Positions 28,199 through 37,451 of a stretch of DNA of 64,000 bases are shown here, one piece after another (position 1 is the stretch's first letter; every line of letters begins with the position of its first letter). A program made the position numbers and the translations under genes. Origin of the DNA: Candidatus Saccharimonadota bacterium. GTDB lineage: Bacteria > Patescibacteriota > Saccharimonadia > Saccharimonadales > Saccharimonadaceae. The notes beneath the pieces are model-generated. The model saw only the letters and a list, made by a program, of their open reading frames with translations. It was not told the DNA's origin and searched no databases. Location: NCBI GenBank assembly GCA_009777625.1, contig WRLL01000001.1, forward strand, positions 1-64,000, read 5' to 3'.

Positions 28199-28225
28199 TT
28201 ACAAAGTCATTTACTGACTTTGTAA
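28199..28225. promoter_or_regulatory. 11-bp perfect hairpin upstream of rny
   Basis: TTACAAAGTCA-TTTAC-TGACTTTGTAA. Confidence 0.6.
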
Positions 28226-28254
28226 TTATATCACAAAATGGTTGGTGCGTGAAA

Positions 28255-28731
28255 TTATTTTTTCGGTTTGGTGATGTTGGGCTCGGCGCCGTATTCGGGC
28301 ATGACTATTTGATCGTTCTCATTTTGTTTAAGTTTTTCAAGGCCGTTTTCTCGCCAATTTTCGCCAGTTGTATCGACGATGGGAACGTTTCGCGCGTAAG
28401 CAATTGTATTGGCGGTAGTGATGCCGATTCTTAGGCCAGTGAAGGAGCCCGGACCGCGGAAAACAATGATGTCGGAAAGAATTCCCCACTTGTCATTCTG
28501 AAACCCGTGAAAAATCTCTGATTTTTCCGGATGTTCAGAATCTACGTTGTACTCTGTAGATCCTGAAACAAGTTCAGGATGACAAGTTGTTAGTAATTCT
28601 TCGATTTCACCAAGCAAATCATGCGCCAAACGCCGTTCAGCGTTCCAAACTTTCTGACGAACGATCTCGCCGGAGTCGTTTAACAAATAGATTTCTGTTG
28701 GATCGCCAGCAGTTTTGATGGCTAGGATCAT
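28255..28731 (-). CDS. tsaB: tRNA t6A biosynthesis protein TsaB
   Basis: MILAIKTAGDPTEIYLL; FRGPGSFTGLRIGITTAN. Confidence 0.9.
   Translation of the reverse strand: MILAIKTAGDPTEIYLLNDSGEIVRQKVWNAERRLAHDLLGEIEELLTTCHPELVSGSTEYNVDSEHPEKSEIFHGFQNDKWGILSDIIVFRGPGSFTGLRIGITTANTIAYARNVPIVDTTGENWRENGLEKLKQNENDQIVMPEYGAEPNITKPKK
28491..28584. repeat. palindromic repeat in frame in tsaB
   Basis: TGTCATTCTGAA...TTCAGAATCTAC...GTAGATCCTGAAACAAGTTCAGGATGACA; encodes CHPELVSGST...FQND. Confidence 0.85.
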
Positions 28732-29327
28732 TAGTCTGCCCTTTCAATAATCGTCATGCTTCCTTCGGTCAACGGCAAAACTAGCATATCATCTGGCAAT
28801 ACATCGATTAGGTCTTGTACAGATTTGCGCCAATAATCCATCGTGATACCGCGGTCGTTGGCGATTGCACCATAATGCACCAACACGCCAACTGGCAGCA
28901 CACCAGCACCGTCATTCATGCCATTCTCGCTGTAATAACCAATGCTTTTTGCAGCCAAATACATCGCGCCGGCCGAGCTGCCGATAATTATTTTGTTTGC
29001 AAAAAGTCGCCTAACGGTAGCCGCATCGGGCAAGATTTCCAACAATCGTTCCAATTCGCCGCCATGAATATAAAACACGTCGGCACGCTCCAGTTGTTCA
29101 AGGTAATGGTCAATATTGGCATTTTCTACCTCAACATCTTCGCCGAAATATTGATAAAATAAAGGTTCGAATATATTGTAAAGTTCTGATTGTTCGTTCT
29201 CAGGCTTAGCAAAAGCACATTGCAAAATCCGCGGTTCAGGTTTTTGCTGCAAAATGAATTTGGCCAGATTTTCCAAGTAATTCGGGTAAAGATGATCCCA
29301 ACCACCAGTTAAAATGTACGTCGTCAT
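28731..29327 (-). CDS. peptidase S51 (dipeptidase E)-like, paralog 1
   Basis: MTTYILTGG; FYIHGGELERLLE; IIGSSAGAMYLA. Confidence 0.8.
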   Translation of the reverse strand: MTTYILTGGWDHLYPNYLENLAKFILQQKPEPRILQCAFAKPENEQSELYNIFEPLFYQYFGEDVEVENANIDHYLEQLERADVFYIHGGELERLLEILPDAATVRRLFANKIIIGSSAGAMYLAAKSIGYYSENGMNDGAGVLPVGVLVHYGAIANDRGITMDYWRKSVQDLIDVLPDDMLVLPLTEGSMTIIERAD

Positions 29328-29330
29328 AAT

Positions 29331-29930
29331 CTATTCTCCTTTTTCAAAAACTTCAATATCACCTTCGCGGATTAGATAAATCGGCAAATCAGTTTCCGCA
29401 GCTAGTTCGTGCTTAGCAGCCGCCCAATCAACCGGCCCGCGCGGATCGTCCTTACCATATTCGCTGTCAAAATGCGTTATTACCGCTGCTTTGACCAAAC
29501 CGCGTCCGTTCATGACCGTCCGCCAGTCGCACGTCCAAAATATTTGACTCAGGTAATCTGCCCCGGCCGATGCACCAATCACGATTTTGCCAGCAAGCAA
29601 CTCCTTTAAATCTTCATATTTATCCAGATAGTGAGCCAACAACGTGTCGTCGCCACCATGAATATAGATTACATTTGCCCACTTCACATCTTCGCGGAAA
29701 GTGTCGGGGTAAGCCAATCTGGCGTCGTAATTTTTGTCAAATAGTCGTTGAAAAGCCGGCGTGCGACGATCGCGGAATTTCCATTCCCAATCTTCGCGCA
29801 GTAGTGCAAATGACACACTTAAAACGCGTGGTTCATTATTTAGCCCTGACAAAATCGCAGCGCGTAATTTTGCAACTTGCGCGTCGGTCATTTGGCTGTC
29901 ATTGCCACCAGATAAGATATATGTTGTCAT
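29331..29930 (-). CDS. peptidase S51-like, paralog 2
   Basis: MTTYILSGG; IYIHGGDDTLLA; VIGASAGADYLS. Confidence 0.8.
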   Translation of the reverse strand: MTTYILSGGNDSQMTDAQVAKLRAAILSGLNNEPRVLSVSFALLREDWEWKFRDRRTPAFQRLFDKNYDARLAYPDTFREDVKWANVIYIHGGDDTLLAHYLDKYEDLKELLAGKIVIGASAGADYLSQIFWTCDWRTVMNGRGLVKAAVITHFDSEYGKDDPRGPVDWAAAKHELAAETDLPIYLIREGDIEVFEKGE

Positions 29931-30523
29931 GATTTCTCCTCAAAAATTTCAAATTCACCTTCACGAATCGCATAGATTGGCAAGTCAGTACTTACAGCCA
30001 ATTCACGTTCGGCAGATTCCCAATCAATCGTCGTTTCATTGTTATCATAAACCTTGCTGCCGAAATGTGGGATCACTGCCACTGGAACTAAGCCGCGGCC
30101 GCGTGCTACGCGTTCGTCGGTCCATGCCTCCCATGCATATTTGGCCAGATAAACCGCGCCGGCTGAGTCGCCAATGACAACTTTGCCAGCAAACAGTTTT
30201 TCCAGATTCGGAATCTTGTCCAAGTACTGCGCTATTCTGGTCGCGTAACCGCCGTGGATATAGATCACGTCGGCCCACACTGCGTCCTCCAAAAAAGTTT
30301 CAGGTGTAGTCAGACGCATTTGTGCGTTTTCACCGAACAATACCCGGAACATATCTTGACGTGATTTGAATTTGTCCTGCCATTGTTCGCGCGACTCGCC
30401 GAAAAACACGTTGGCTACTTTGAATGGCATGCTAGCGGATTTTTGAATCGCCGTCGCCAGTTTGGCTTGTATTTCGGGAGACGATGTTCTCATGGCGCCG
30501 CCAACTAAGATATAGGTTGTCAT
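29927..30523 (-). CDS. peptidase S51-like, paralog 3
   Basis: MTTYILVGG; IYIHGGYATRIAQ; VIGDSAGAVYLA. Confidence 0.8.
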   Translation of the reverse strand: MTTYILVGGAMRTSSPEIQAKLATAIQKSASMPFKVANVFFGESREQWQDKFKSRQDMFRVLFGENAQMRLTTPETFLEDAVWADVIYIHGGYATRIAQYLDKIPNLEKLFAGKVVIGDSAGAVYLAKYAWEAWTDERVARGRGLVPVAVIPHFGSKVYDNNETTIDWESAERELAVSTDLPIYAIREGEFEIFEEKS

Positions 30524-30589
30524 GCTTTATATTATACACCAGAGTAATCTACAGGAGAAAACGACAAAACCTCTTTCGCTATTTCTAAC

Positions 30590-31846
30590 TTAATATTTCT
30601 GTATCGGATCGGTTTTAGCATTTAGCATCTCGAGCGACAATGATATATGTATCAGCTGCTCTGGATTTAAGTTGCGGTCGTCCGGCTGATTCCGGTCAGC
30701 CATGTAGATGATCTGTATTGTGTCGCCAATTTCGACAGTTGCGTTGTTATATTTAGCACTTTGGTTTCGGTTGAATGACGTGATGATGTCACTGGGCGTC
30801 GTCACAGTAAATATCCGACCCGACGAAGATTTAATTTGAAAGGAAGCTCCGTTGTGACTAATCAGAGTCCCAGAGATTTCGCGGGCTTCCACGGTATCGC
30901 CCAGTGCCATGTCAGGCGTGCCTTTTAGATACAGATCGACCGAAGCGCCATGTGAGCAAATATCCTGCGGATTAGCATTGCAGACATCGCGCGCTGTTAG
31001 TTGATTAAACAAATCATAACGATAATATTTCGCGGGCAGGCTGAGCTTAACGACATGTGTTGGCGTAGAGGAAATTGCTTCGCCCTGCGCTGAACTGCCG
31101 CCCTCCTTTAGCGTGACCGTATACTTCATTTTGACATTGCTGACGACCGTAATAACATCGCCGGCTTTGATATCGGATTTTGCCGCTGCAGCGCCATCAA
31201 CTACATAATTTGTTTTTTCGGTTAAGGTGATCGTAGTTTGCTCATCGTATTCATCAACATAGGTCAATTCGTTATGATTCAACGATGCCACCGTAGCCGC
31301 GCTGTGCATCATGTGTCCAGTCTCGCCAACTTCATAAACACCGGCTTGTTCCATAGGAAGCTTGCTGGATAAGGGCATCAATCCTTCGCCAAAGGCTTCT
31401 CCGATTGCTTTCATTTCGCACTGCGCTTGCAGAATCTTTTGCACATCATCCGTCGTCAGGTCGCTGCCGCGTTTGATTTCGTAATACGCCGTTTGATTTG
31501 AGTCAATCTTACAATCATTCACATTAAAGAATATAGCAGTACGCCCAGATGGTGATTTAGTAGTTTTCTCGATTTCGACACTTGGCTGTGGATAGAGACG
31601 ACTGATGATCTCTGCCGCGACAAAGGTTCCGCCACCGAGCAATACTAGGCTAAGAATAGCAATGATCAAAACTTTCGCGAAACTAAGTCGACCAAAGCGC
31701 CCTCTGTGAGGCGATTTCCCTGGCAGTTTTGCCGCTAGATTTTGTGAAGTAACTTTTTGCATTACGCGACTCGTGAATGCTTCATCAACTGGGCTATCGT
31801 CTGGCCGCGCTATAACCAATTTAGTTAGCAATAAAACATCGCTCAT
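30590..31846 (-). CDS. single-TM protein, likely anti-sigma-like partner of the ECF sigma
   Basis: MSDVLLLTKLVIARPDDSPVDEAFTSRVM..., TM LIIAILSLVLLGGGTFVA; ATGA overlap with sigma gene. Confidence 0.6.
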   Translation of the reverse strand: MSDVLLLTKLVIARPDDSPVDEAFTSRVMQKVTSQNLAAKLPGKSPHRGRFGRLSFAKVLIIAILSLVLLGGGTFVAAEIISRLYPQPSVEIEKTTKSPSGRTAIFFNVNDCKIDSNQTAYYEIKRGSDLTTDDVQKILQAQCEMKAIGEAFGEGLMPLSSKLPMEQAGVYEVGETGHMMHSAATVASLNHNELTYVDEYDEQTTITLTEKTNYVVDGAAAAKSDIKAGDVITVVSNVKMKYTVTLKEGGSSAQGEAISSTPTHVVKLSLPAKYYRYDLFNQLTARDVCNANPQDICSHGASVDLYLKGTPDMALGDTVEAREISGTLISHNGASFQIKSSSGRIFTVTTPSDIITSFNRNQSAKYNNATVEIGDTIQIIYMADRNQPDDRNLNPEQLIHISLSLEMLNAKTDPIQKY

Positions 31847-32361
31847 TCTAAACTCCTCTTTAACTTTGCCTTGGCGCGTCGAATATGCGACGCAACAGTG
31901 TTTACGTTCAATGTCAGATTTTCGGCAATTTGCGTGTAACTTTTTCCTTCGAAAAAATATTGCTTTATTACATGGGCTAGGATTGGCGGTTCTAGACATT
32001 CCACTGCACGACGGATACGTTCGATTTCTATAAAATCGATTTCATTGGTAACGAGTTCGCAATATTTTTCCAAGTCGTCTGGATTGAACTGGCGTTTGTC
32101 TTTTCTCAACTTGTCGCGCGCCATATTGGTGGCAATTTTGTACAGCCAAGTAGAGAATTTTCCGCGTGCTGACGAGAACTGTTTTATATTTAAATAAGCT
32201 TTGATAAAGGATTCCTGCGCCACATCTTCTGCGGCTGCGCGATCGTGAAAGATATTCTCCAGGTAAATTATCAGGCCAGTTTGATAACGTTCGACCAGTG
32301 GCCGATAGGATTCGGTGTCGCCGTGGTGAATGCGCTGAATTAGCTGTTCTTCATTTTTCAT
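31843..32361 (-). CDS. ECF sigma-70 family sigma factor
   Basis: LIQRIHHGDTESYRPLVERYQ; DVAQESFIKAYLNI; SYTQIAENLTLNVNTVASHIRRAKAKLK. Confidence 0.9.
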   Translation of the reverse strand: MKNEEQLIQRIHHGDTESYRPLVERYQTGLIIYLENIFHDRAAAEDVAQESFIKAYLNIKQFSSARGKFSTWLYKIATNMARDKLRKDKRQFNPDDLEKYCELVTNEIDFIEIERIRRAVECLEPPILAHVIKQYFFEGKSYTQIAENLTLNVNTVASHIRRAKAKLKRSLE

Positions 32362-32465
32362 AATACTCGTTATACGAATCTGGTATTAAAATTATTGCAC
32401 ATATTGATCATTCTATCGGAAACTATTGCTTAAGTGAACCAGTGTGTTCGTGATAAAATATCAAT

Positions 32466-33008
32466 ATGAATCAGACTATCACACTAATCACTGGCAATTT
32501 GAACAAAGTCAGAGAACTGTCGCGGTTGCTTAACATAGAACTAAGCAACGAAAAAATCAACCTGCCGGAAATTCAAACGACCGATGTTGCAGAAGTCGCC
32601 AAAGTCAAAGCCGAGGCGGCTTATAAAATTGTTAAGAAACCGGTTTTGGTCGACGATACCGGCTTGACAATCCGGGCGTGGGGCGAGTTGCCGGGCGCTT
32701 TGATCAGGTGGTTCATCGACAATGTCGGCAACGCAGGAATCGTCGGGATGCTCGGCGATAACGATCGCGCAGCGTTTGCAGCGACGGCGCTGGGCTATTG
32801 TGATGAAAATGGTTCGCGGGTTTTCAACGGCATGGTTGATGGTACGATTCCGGAAAAACCACGCGGCGAAAATGGTTTTGGATTTGATGCGATTTTCATT
32901 CCGAAAGGTTCGGAAAAAACTTTTGCTGAAATGACCAGCGACGAGAAAGATTCCTTCTCGTCGCGGGCAATTGCGGCTGCGAAAATGCGCGAACTCTTAA
33001 AAAATTAA
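32466..33008 (+). CDS. rdgB: non-canonical purine NTP pyrophosphatase (RdgB/HAM1)
   Basis: TLITGNLNKVRELSRLL; VDDTGLTI; GENGFGFDAIFIPKGSEKTFAEM. Confidence 0.92.
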   Translation: MNQTITLITGNLNKVRELSRLLNIELSNEKINLPEIQTTDVAEVAKVKAEAAYKIVKKPVLVDDTGLTIRAWGELPGALIRWFIDNVGNAGIVGMLGDNDRAAFAATALGYCDENGSRVFNGMVDGTIPEKPRGENGFGFDAIFIPKGSEKTFAEMTSDEKDSFSSRAIAAAKMRELLKN

Positions 33009-34219
33009 TCAAAAACTTTCCGACTTAAGATTGGCCATGATCCTAGAACGATCAACACACCTGTCCAAATCAGCAACCAATTAACCGAAACGATATCAGC
33101 CAGCGGTCCGAAAATCAGCATGCCAGCCGGCATGGCAGTGTTGGCGATGATTGTCATGACACTGTAGGTCCGGCCCATGAATTTCTCTTCGACGCGCTGC
33201 TGCAACATAGTATTAACCACCGGTTGGTAAAAGGCACTAACCAAGCCGGCTAGTGCAATGAAACCGACAAACCACCAGAAATCGCCCATCAGCGCCGCAA
33301 TTCCTGTTGCTACGCTGCCCATCCCAAATATTACCGCCGTCATCAGAAGCGTCCTCTTCTGCTTTTTGAAACCGCCCCAGACCGTGATAATGCCCGAACC
33401 GATTAGCGCCGCCGCGATCCAGCCGACTTCTATGGCACCCAGCTTCCAGGCCTCTCCGCCGAAATCGCGCGCTACTATCAACGGTGTCAAGATTGCAATA
33501 GGAATTATCAGTACTGTCATGATGGCATCAACGGCGAATAAGGCTCGCACGAAGCGATGTTTTGCGATATATTTGACACCGATTTTGAAATCCGACCAGG
33601 CTGATTTCGGTGCGTCTTTGCTGCCGATGGGTCGACCTAGCTTAACAAAGAACGTCAAAATCAAAATGCTGATTACAGCTGTGATGACATCAACCCACAT
33701 AATCTGTTGCACCGGCATAAATGCGATCAAGGCCGCCGCTCCCATCGGCGCCAGCAGTGCTGAACCCATCTGAATCATGCCGTTTAAACCGTTGATACGC
33801 GCCAGGTTTTCCTTTGGCACGATTTGTGGGATCACGGCACCAGCGGCTGGCATTTGGACTCCTTGGCCAAAGGCTCGGGCCGCTATACAAACCATCAACA
33901 ACCAAATGTCCTCGAAACCGAAGCTGAACATTATTATGATAAGCAGCGTTACTACGGCCACAAAACCATCGGCGATATTGATCAGCCATTTGCGGTTCAT
34001 GCGATCGGCCCAAACGCCGCCCAAGGGCGACATCAGCACCAGCGGAATCGTTCCAGCCACCAACAGTAATGTTAAGTAAAGCCCCGACCCGGTCGTCAGC
34101 GTGATGTACCACATGATGGCATACCACACCAACGTCGAGCCGAGCAGCGAAAAGCCTTGGCCTAGCAAAAAGAAGGTGATATTGCGTCGCCAATGACGCT
34201 TTTCGGGATCTTGTTTCAT
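33005..34219 (-). CDS. MFS transporter
   Basis: 12-TM-like; LLGSTLVWYAIMWYITLTTGSGLYLTLLLVAGTIPLVLMSPLGGVWADRMNRK. Confidence 0.9.
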   Translation of the reverse strand: MKQDPEKRHWRRNITFFLLGQGFSLLGSTLVWYAIMWYITLTTGSGLYLTLLLVAGTIPLVLMSPLGGVWADRMNRKWLINIADGFVAVVTLLIIIMFSFGFEDIWLLMVCIAARAFGQGVQMPAAGAVIPQIVPKENLARINGLNGMIQMGSALLAPMGAAALIAFMPVQQIMWVDVITAVISILILTFFVKLGRPIGSKDAPKSAWSDFKIGVKYIAKHRFVRALFAVDAIMTVLIIPIAILTPLIVARDFGGEAWKLGAIEVGWIAAALIGSGIITVWGGFKKQKRTLLMTAVIFGMGSVATGIAALMGDFWWFVGFIALAGLVSAFYQPVVNTMLQQRVEEKFMGRTYSVMTIIANTAMPAGMLIFGPLADIVSVNWLLIWTGVLIVLGSWPILSRKVFD

Positions 34220-34232
34220 ACTTACTTATATA

Positions 34233-35060
34233 TTATACATAAATTATTTCCACGCCGCCTAAATTGGCATTGCCCGATAAACGCACGACCGGGCTGTCGG
34301 CCGTCAATTCCGCGCGATTCTTTTCGCTGATACCGCCGGCCATGGCGTTCAGGCCGCTGACCACGCGCCAGTTCCTGGGTACGTACATTTCCACGCCGCC
34401 CAAACTGCAATTGATGTTGACCAGTAGTTCGTCGCCGGCAATTTTAGCATTGTCAAAGTAAATTTTCACCGCACCGAGTTTACATTCGATCAGTACTTTT
34501 TCCAGATTTTTGGAATTGACGTATTTGATGGCTTCGCCCATGTTGGCTCGCACTGCAACTTCGCGTTCGTTGTCCAGGCTTTCGCTGACTTCCGAAAAGT
34601 CGTCGGCGCTTCCACCGATCATTACATGGCGTCGCCAACCGCGATAACTTCTTTTGTGAAAAAGAATCGAAAACGCGATCGTCAGCAGAACTGCTACGCC
34701 GAACATTCCGCCGATTTCTTGACCGGAAAGATTGAGCCAATCAGTTTGGTAATTCAAAATAGTCGCGATTGTTGCGGCCGATACAAAGACAAAGAACCAA
34801 TTCAGATTCATTAACGCCTGCACCATTATCGCCACCAGGAAAATCCCCAAGATCAACCACCAAATGTTCAGTTGAAAAGTAAGAATTCCAAAGATTTGGA
34901 ACGTCACCGCGGCGGCTGCGACCAGGAAAAACAATCCCCAAAAAACGCGCCACAAAACATTGTGCCGGCGCCGAGATTCCCACTTTTCTTGTTTCCAGGC
35001 CATTTTTTGTTCAAATTCCGCGCTTCCTCTCGACCCTTCCTTTTTCTTAGTTTGACTCAT
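34233..35060 (-). CDS. LiaF-like membrane/DUF protein
   Basis: 4 TM then NCSLGGVEMYVPRNWRVVS...NANLGGVEIIYV. Confidence 0.75.
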   Translation of the reverse strand: MSQTKKKEGSRGSAEFEQKMAWKQEKWESRRRHNVLWRVFWGLFFLVAAAAVTFQIFGILTFQLNIWWLILGIFLVAIMVQALMNLNWFFVFVSAATIATILNYQTDWLNLSGQEIGGMFGVAVLLTIAFSILFHKRSYRGWRRHVMIGGSADDFSEVSESLDNEREVAVRANMGEAIKYVNSKNLEKVLIECKLGAVKIYFDNAKIAGDELLVNINCSLGGVEMYVPRNWRVVSGLNAMAGGISEKNRAELTADSPVVRLSGNANLGGVEIIYV

Positions 35061-35508
35061 GATAGCTCCTTTCACTTAATTTGTTGACTAACCTTTTGTA
35101 ATAACCGCGGCTGACGTTGATTTGCTTGTGGCTGCCGCGGAAGCGCACCAAACTTGGTCCAGCCAAATTGTGACTAATCGACAAAATGTATTTTGTCCCG
35201 ATGATGGCTGATTTGCTAATTCGCACAAAACTAGCCGGCAAAATGTTTTCTAATTCGTAAAGTTTTTGCTTGATTTCGTAAATATTTTTCGCCGTGTGCG
35301 CCCAGGTTTTGCCATCGACGCTTTCGAAGAACAGGATGCTTTCGGCTGGCAGATAATAATCTCGGCCGTCGCGTACCAGCGCCAGATTTTGCGCATTTTT
35401 CGAAGCCGCCAATATCGCATTCTGCAATTTTGCCACGTCGTCGCTACTCCCGCGAATCACGATTTCCGGTTCGCGCGAATTTTCGTCAATATCGATGCGG
35501 ATTTTCAT
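35047..35508 (-). CDS. LytTR DNA-binding domain protein
   Basis: YYLPAESILFFESVDGKTWAHTAKNIYEIKQKLYELENILPASFVRISKSAIIG. Confidence 0.85.
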   Translation of the reverse strand: MKIRIDIDENSREPEIVIRGSSDDVAKLQNAILAASKNAQNLALVRDGRDYYLPAESILFFESVDGKTWAHTAKNIYEIKQKLYELENILPASFVRISKSAIIGTKYILSISHNLAGPSLVRFRGSHKQINVSRGYYKRLVNKLSERSYHESN

Positions 35509-35609
35509 TGCAATTTTGATCCTGTTTTTATTATCGCAAGTTCAATGTTTTATGTCTAGCGTTTTTGGCTAAGTGGTTGGTTTTGTTATTCAAGTGGTTT
35601 AGAAAGAAG

Positions 35610-36350
35610 TTATCCAAATATCCGCAGCCCCATGCCACCATCGATCGTCAAAATTTCGCCACACATTGAATCGTTTTTAGCTAAGAACGCTGCACCATCG
35701 GCGATTTCCTCTGGTGTAACCCAATTGCCGGTAGCAACACCTTGCATCAATTCAACCTCGTACTCTTTAGTTATTCCTCCCCAAATAGGAGTTAACGTCC
35801 GCCCCGGTCTAATCGAATTGACTAAGATATTGGGCGCTACTTCTTTGGCTAAATTTTTCATGTAAGAATCAAGAGCCGCTTTGGTCGCAGAATAACCAGC
35901 CGTGTCAGGTCCGCCATAACCAATCCTGCCATTCACCGACGAAGTGAAAATAATTTTACCTTTGCTCATCAATTCTCGCACAGCGTTTGTAACGCGAACT
36001 TGACCAAAGAAATTGACTGCGAAAGTTTTTTCGATGGCATCAAAATTATCTGGGCTGTCACCTTCTTGATAATATCCAGTGTTATTAATTAGGATATCAA
36101 CGCGGCCAAACTTGGCTTTGATTTCATCGCGCATGTGCTCAACGTCACTGTCTTTTCGAATGTCAGCCTGAATGAGAATGCTCTCTGGGCTAATCTTCTG
36201 AATTTCTTTTAGAACTTCGCCCCCCCCCGTCTCGTTGACACAATAATTGACAACGAGTCTCGCTCCTTCATTCGCGAAACGTTTCGCCATGGCCGCGCCA
36301 ATGCCACTGGAACTGCCGGTTATGACTATAACTTTGTTTTGTAAATTCAT
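35610..36350 (-). CDS. SDR family oxidoreductase; contains a G9 tract
   Basis: TGSSSGIGAAMAKRF; NNTGYY; YSATKAA. Confidence 0.9.
   Translation of the reverse strand: MNLQNKVIVITGSSSGIGAAMAKRFANEGARLVVNYCVNETGGGEVLKEIQKISPESILIQADIRKDSDVEHMRDEIKAKFGRVDILINNTGYYQEGDSPDNFDAIEKTFAVNFFGQVRVTNAVRELMSKGKIIFTSSVNGRIGYGGPDTAGYSATKAALDSYMKNLAKEVAPNILVNSIRPGRTLTPIWGGITKEYEVELMQGVATGNWVTPEEIADGAAFLAKNDSMCGEILTIDGGMGLRIFG
36220..36228 (-). repeat. poly-G9 tract in SDR CDS
   Basis: ccccccccc on + strand; NETGGGEVL. Confidence 0.95.
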
Positions 36351-36390
36351 GATTGCTCCTTCTTTACTTGTTACTTCTTATTTTAACACC

Positions 36391-36819
36391 TTAATGGTCG
36401 GTTGCTATTGGGATTTCTACTTCTACTTCTCTTCCTTCGGTTGGCAGATAAGCAATTTTTACAACGATTCGTTCGTCTGGCAAAACGTCGCGGACACTTT
36501 CGCCCCATTCAACGACGGTGATGTTCTTTGGATTCTGTAAACTTTCAGCGATTTCCATACTCATAATCCCCGCATCAGCTAAACGGTAAAAATCGTAGTG
36601 GTTCAAAGTCAAATCGTCGCGCGCCATGTAATTACGCGAAATAGTAAAAGATGGCGATTGAACGTCGTCGTCAATTTCCAAACCCTGCGCCAGACCTTTT
36701 ACAAAAGTCGTTTTGCCGGCACCAACATCGCCGATTAGTTCGATGACTTCACCGCCTTTTAGTTTCGTGCCAAGGTCTGCACCGAATCGCTTCATCTCTT
36801 CGTCAGATAGAATTATCAT
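36391..36819 (-). CDS. tsaE: tRNA t6A biosynthesis ATPase TsaE
   Basis: ELIGDVGAGKTTFVKGLAQGL; SPSFTISRNY. Confidence 0.93.
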   Translation of the reverse strand: MIILSDEEMKRFGADLGTKLKGGEVIELIGDVGAGKTTFVKGLAQGLEIDDDVQSPSFTISRNYMARDDLTLNHYDFYRLADAGIMSMEIAESLQNPKNITVVEWGESVRDVLPDERIVVKIAYLPTEGREVEVEIPIATDH

Positions 36820-36854
36820 AGGACTATTCTATCATGCCACATATGTGATAAAAT

Positions 36855-37451
36855 GTGGTTATGCTTCTAACGATCGATAATATGCTTGGCGCGCCGGTGA
36901 TGTCACTGCAAACTGGTCAGCCACTGGCAAAGTTGGACACGCCCATTATTGATCCGCATAATCTGAAGATTGTGGCCTTTTATGTCAGTGGACCGATGGT
37001 TGATTTCTCGCCGGCTGTAGTTTTCGCCGAAGACATTCGCGAGTTCGGTGAAATGGGCGCCATCGTTGATTCGTCGGACAATATTCTGAACCCGACTGAC
37101 ATGGTTCGTTTGGGCGAAGTCATCGGTTACAATTTCGCACTGAATGGCATTTGGGTAGTTGACAAACACAAACGGAAACTAGGTCGCGTGGAAAATTATA
37201 CTCTCAATCCGGATAATTTCTTGGTACAGCAGTTGTATTTGAAACCGACTTTGGTTAAGAGTTTCTCGGTGGCGCATTTGACGGTTTCGCGCGACCAAAT
37301 CGTGTCGATTGATAACCAAAAAATCACCGTAAAAAGTCCAACGGTTAAGGAAAAGGTTGCTCAGAAGGTCGCTGCCGTACCAACACCGGGAAACTTCGAA
37401 AACCCATTTCGCAAAGCCAAACCAGCCGCTGAACACGCCGAGACTAAATAG
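36855..37451 (+). CDS. PRC-barrel-like protein
   Basis: GAPVMSLQTGQPLAKLDTPIIDPHNLKIVAFYVSG. Confidence 0.75.
   Translation: MVMLLTIDNMLGAPVMSLQTGQPLAKLDTPIIDPHNLKIVAFYVSGPMVDFSPAVVFAEDIREFGEMGAIVDSSDNILNPTDMVRLGEVIGYNFALNGIWVVDKHKRKLGRVENYTLNPDNFLVQQLYLKPTLVKSFSVAHLTVSRDQIVSIDNQKITVKSPTVKEKVAQKVAAVPTPGNFENPFRKAKPAAEHAETK

Noticed and set aside
27485-28225. 246-aa + strand ORF opposite rny
   Set aside because: Ser/Ala/Phe-rich translation of the antisense of a clear RNase Y gene; no SD or family signal
33258-33773. 171-aa + strand ORF opposite the MFS gene
   Set aside because: Antisense shadow ORF; the MFS reading is clear
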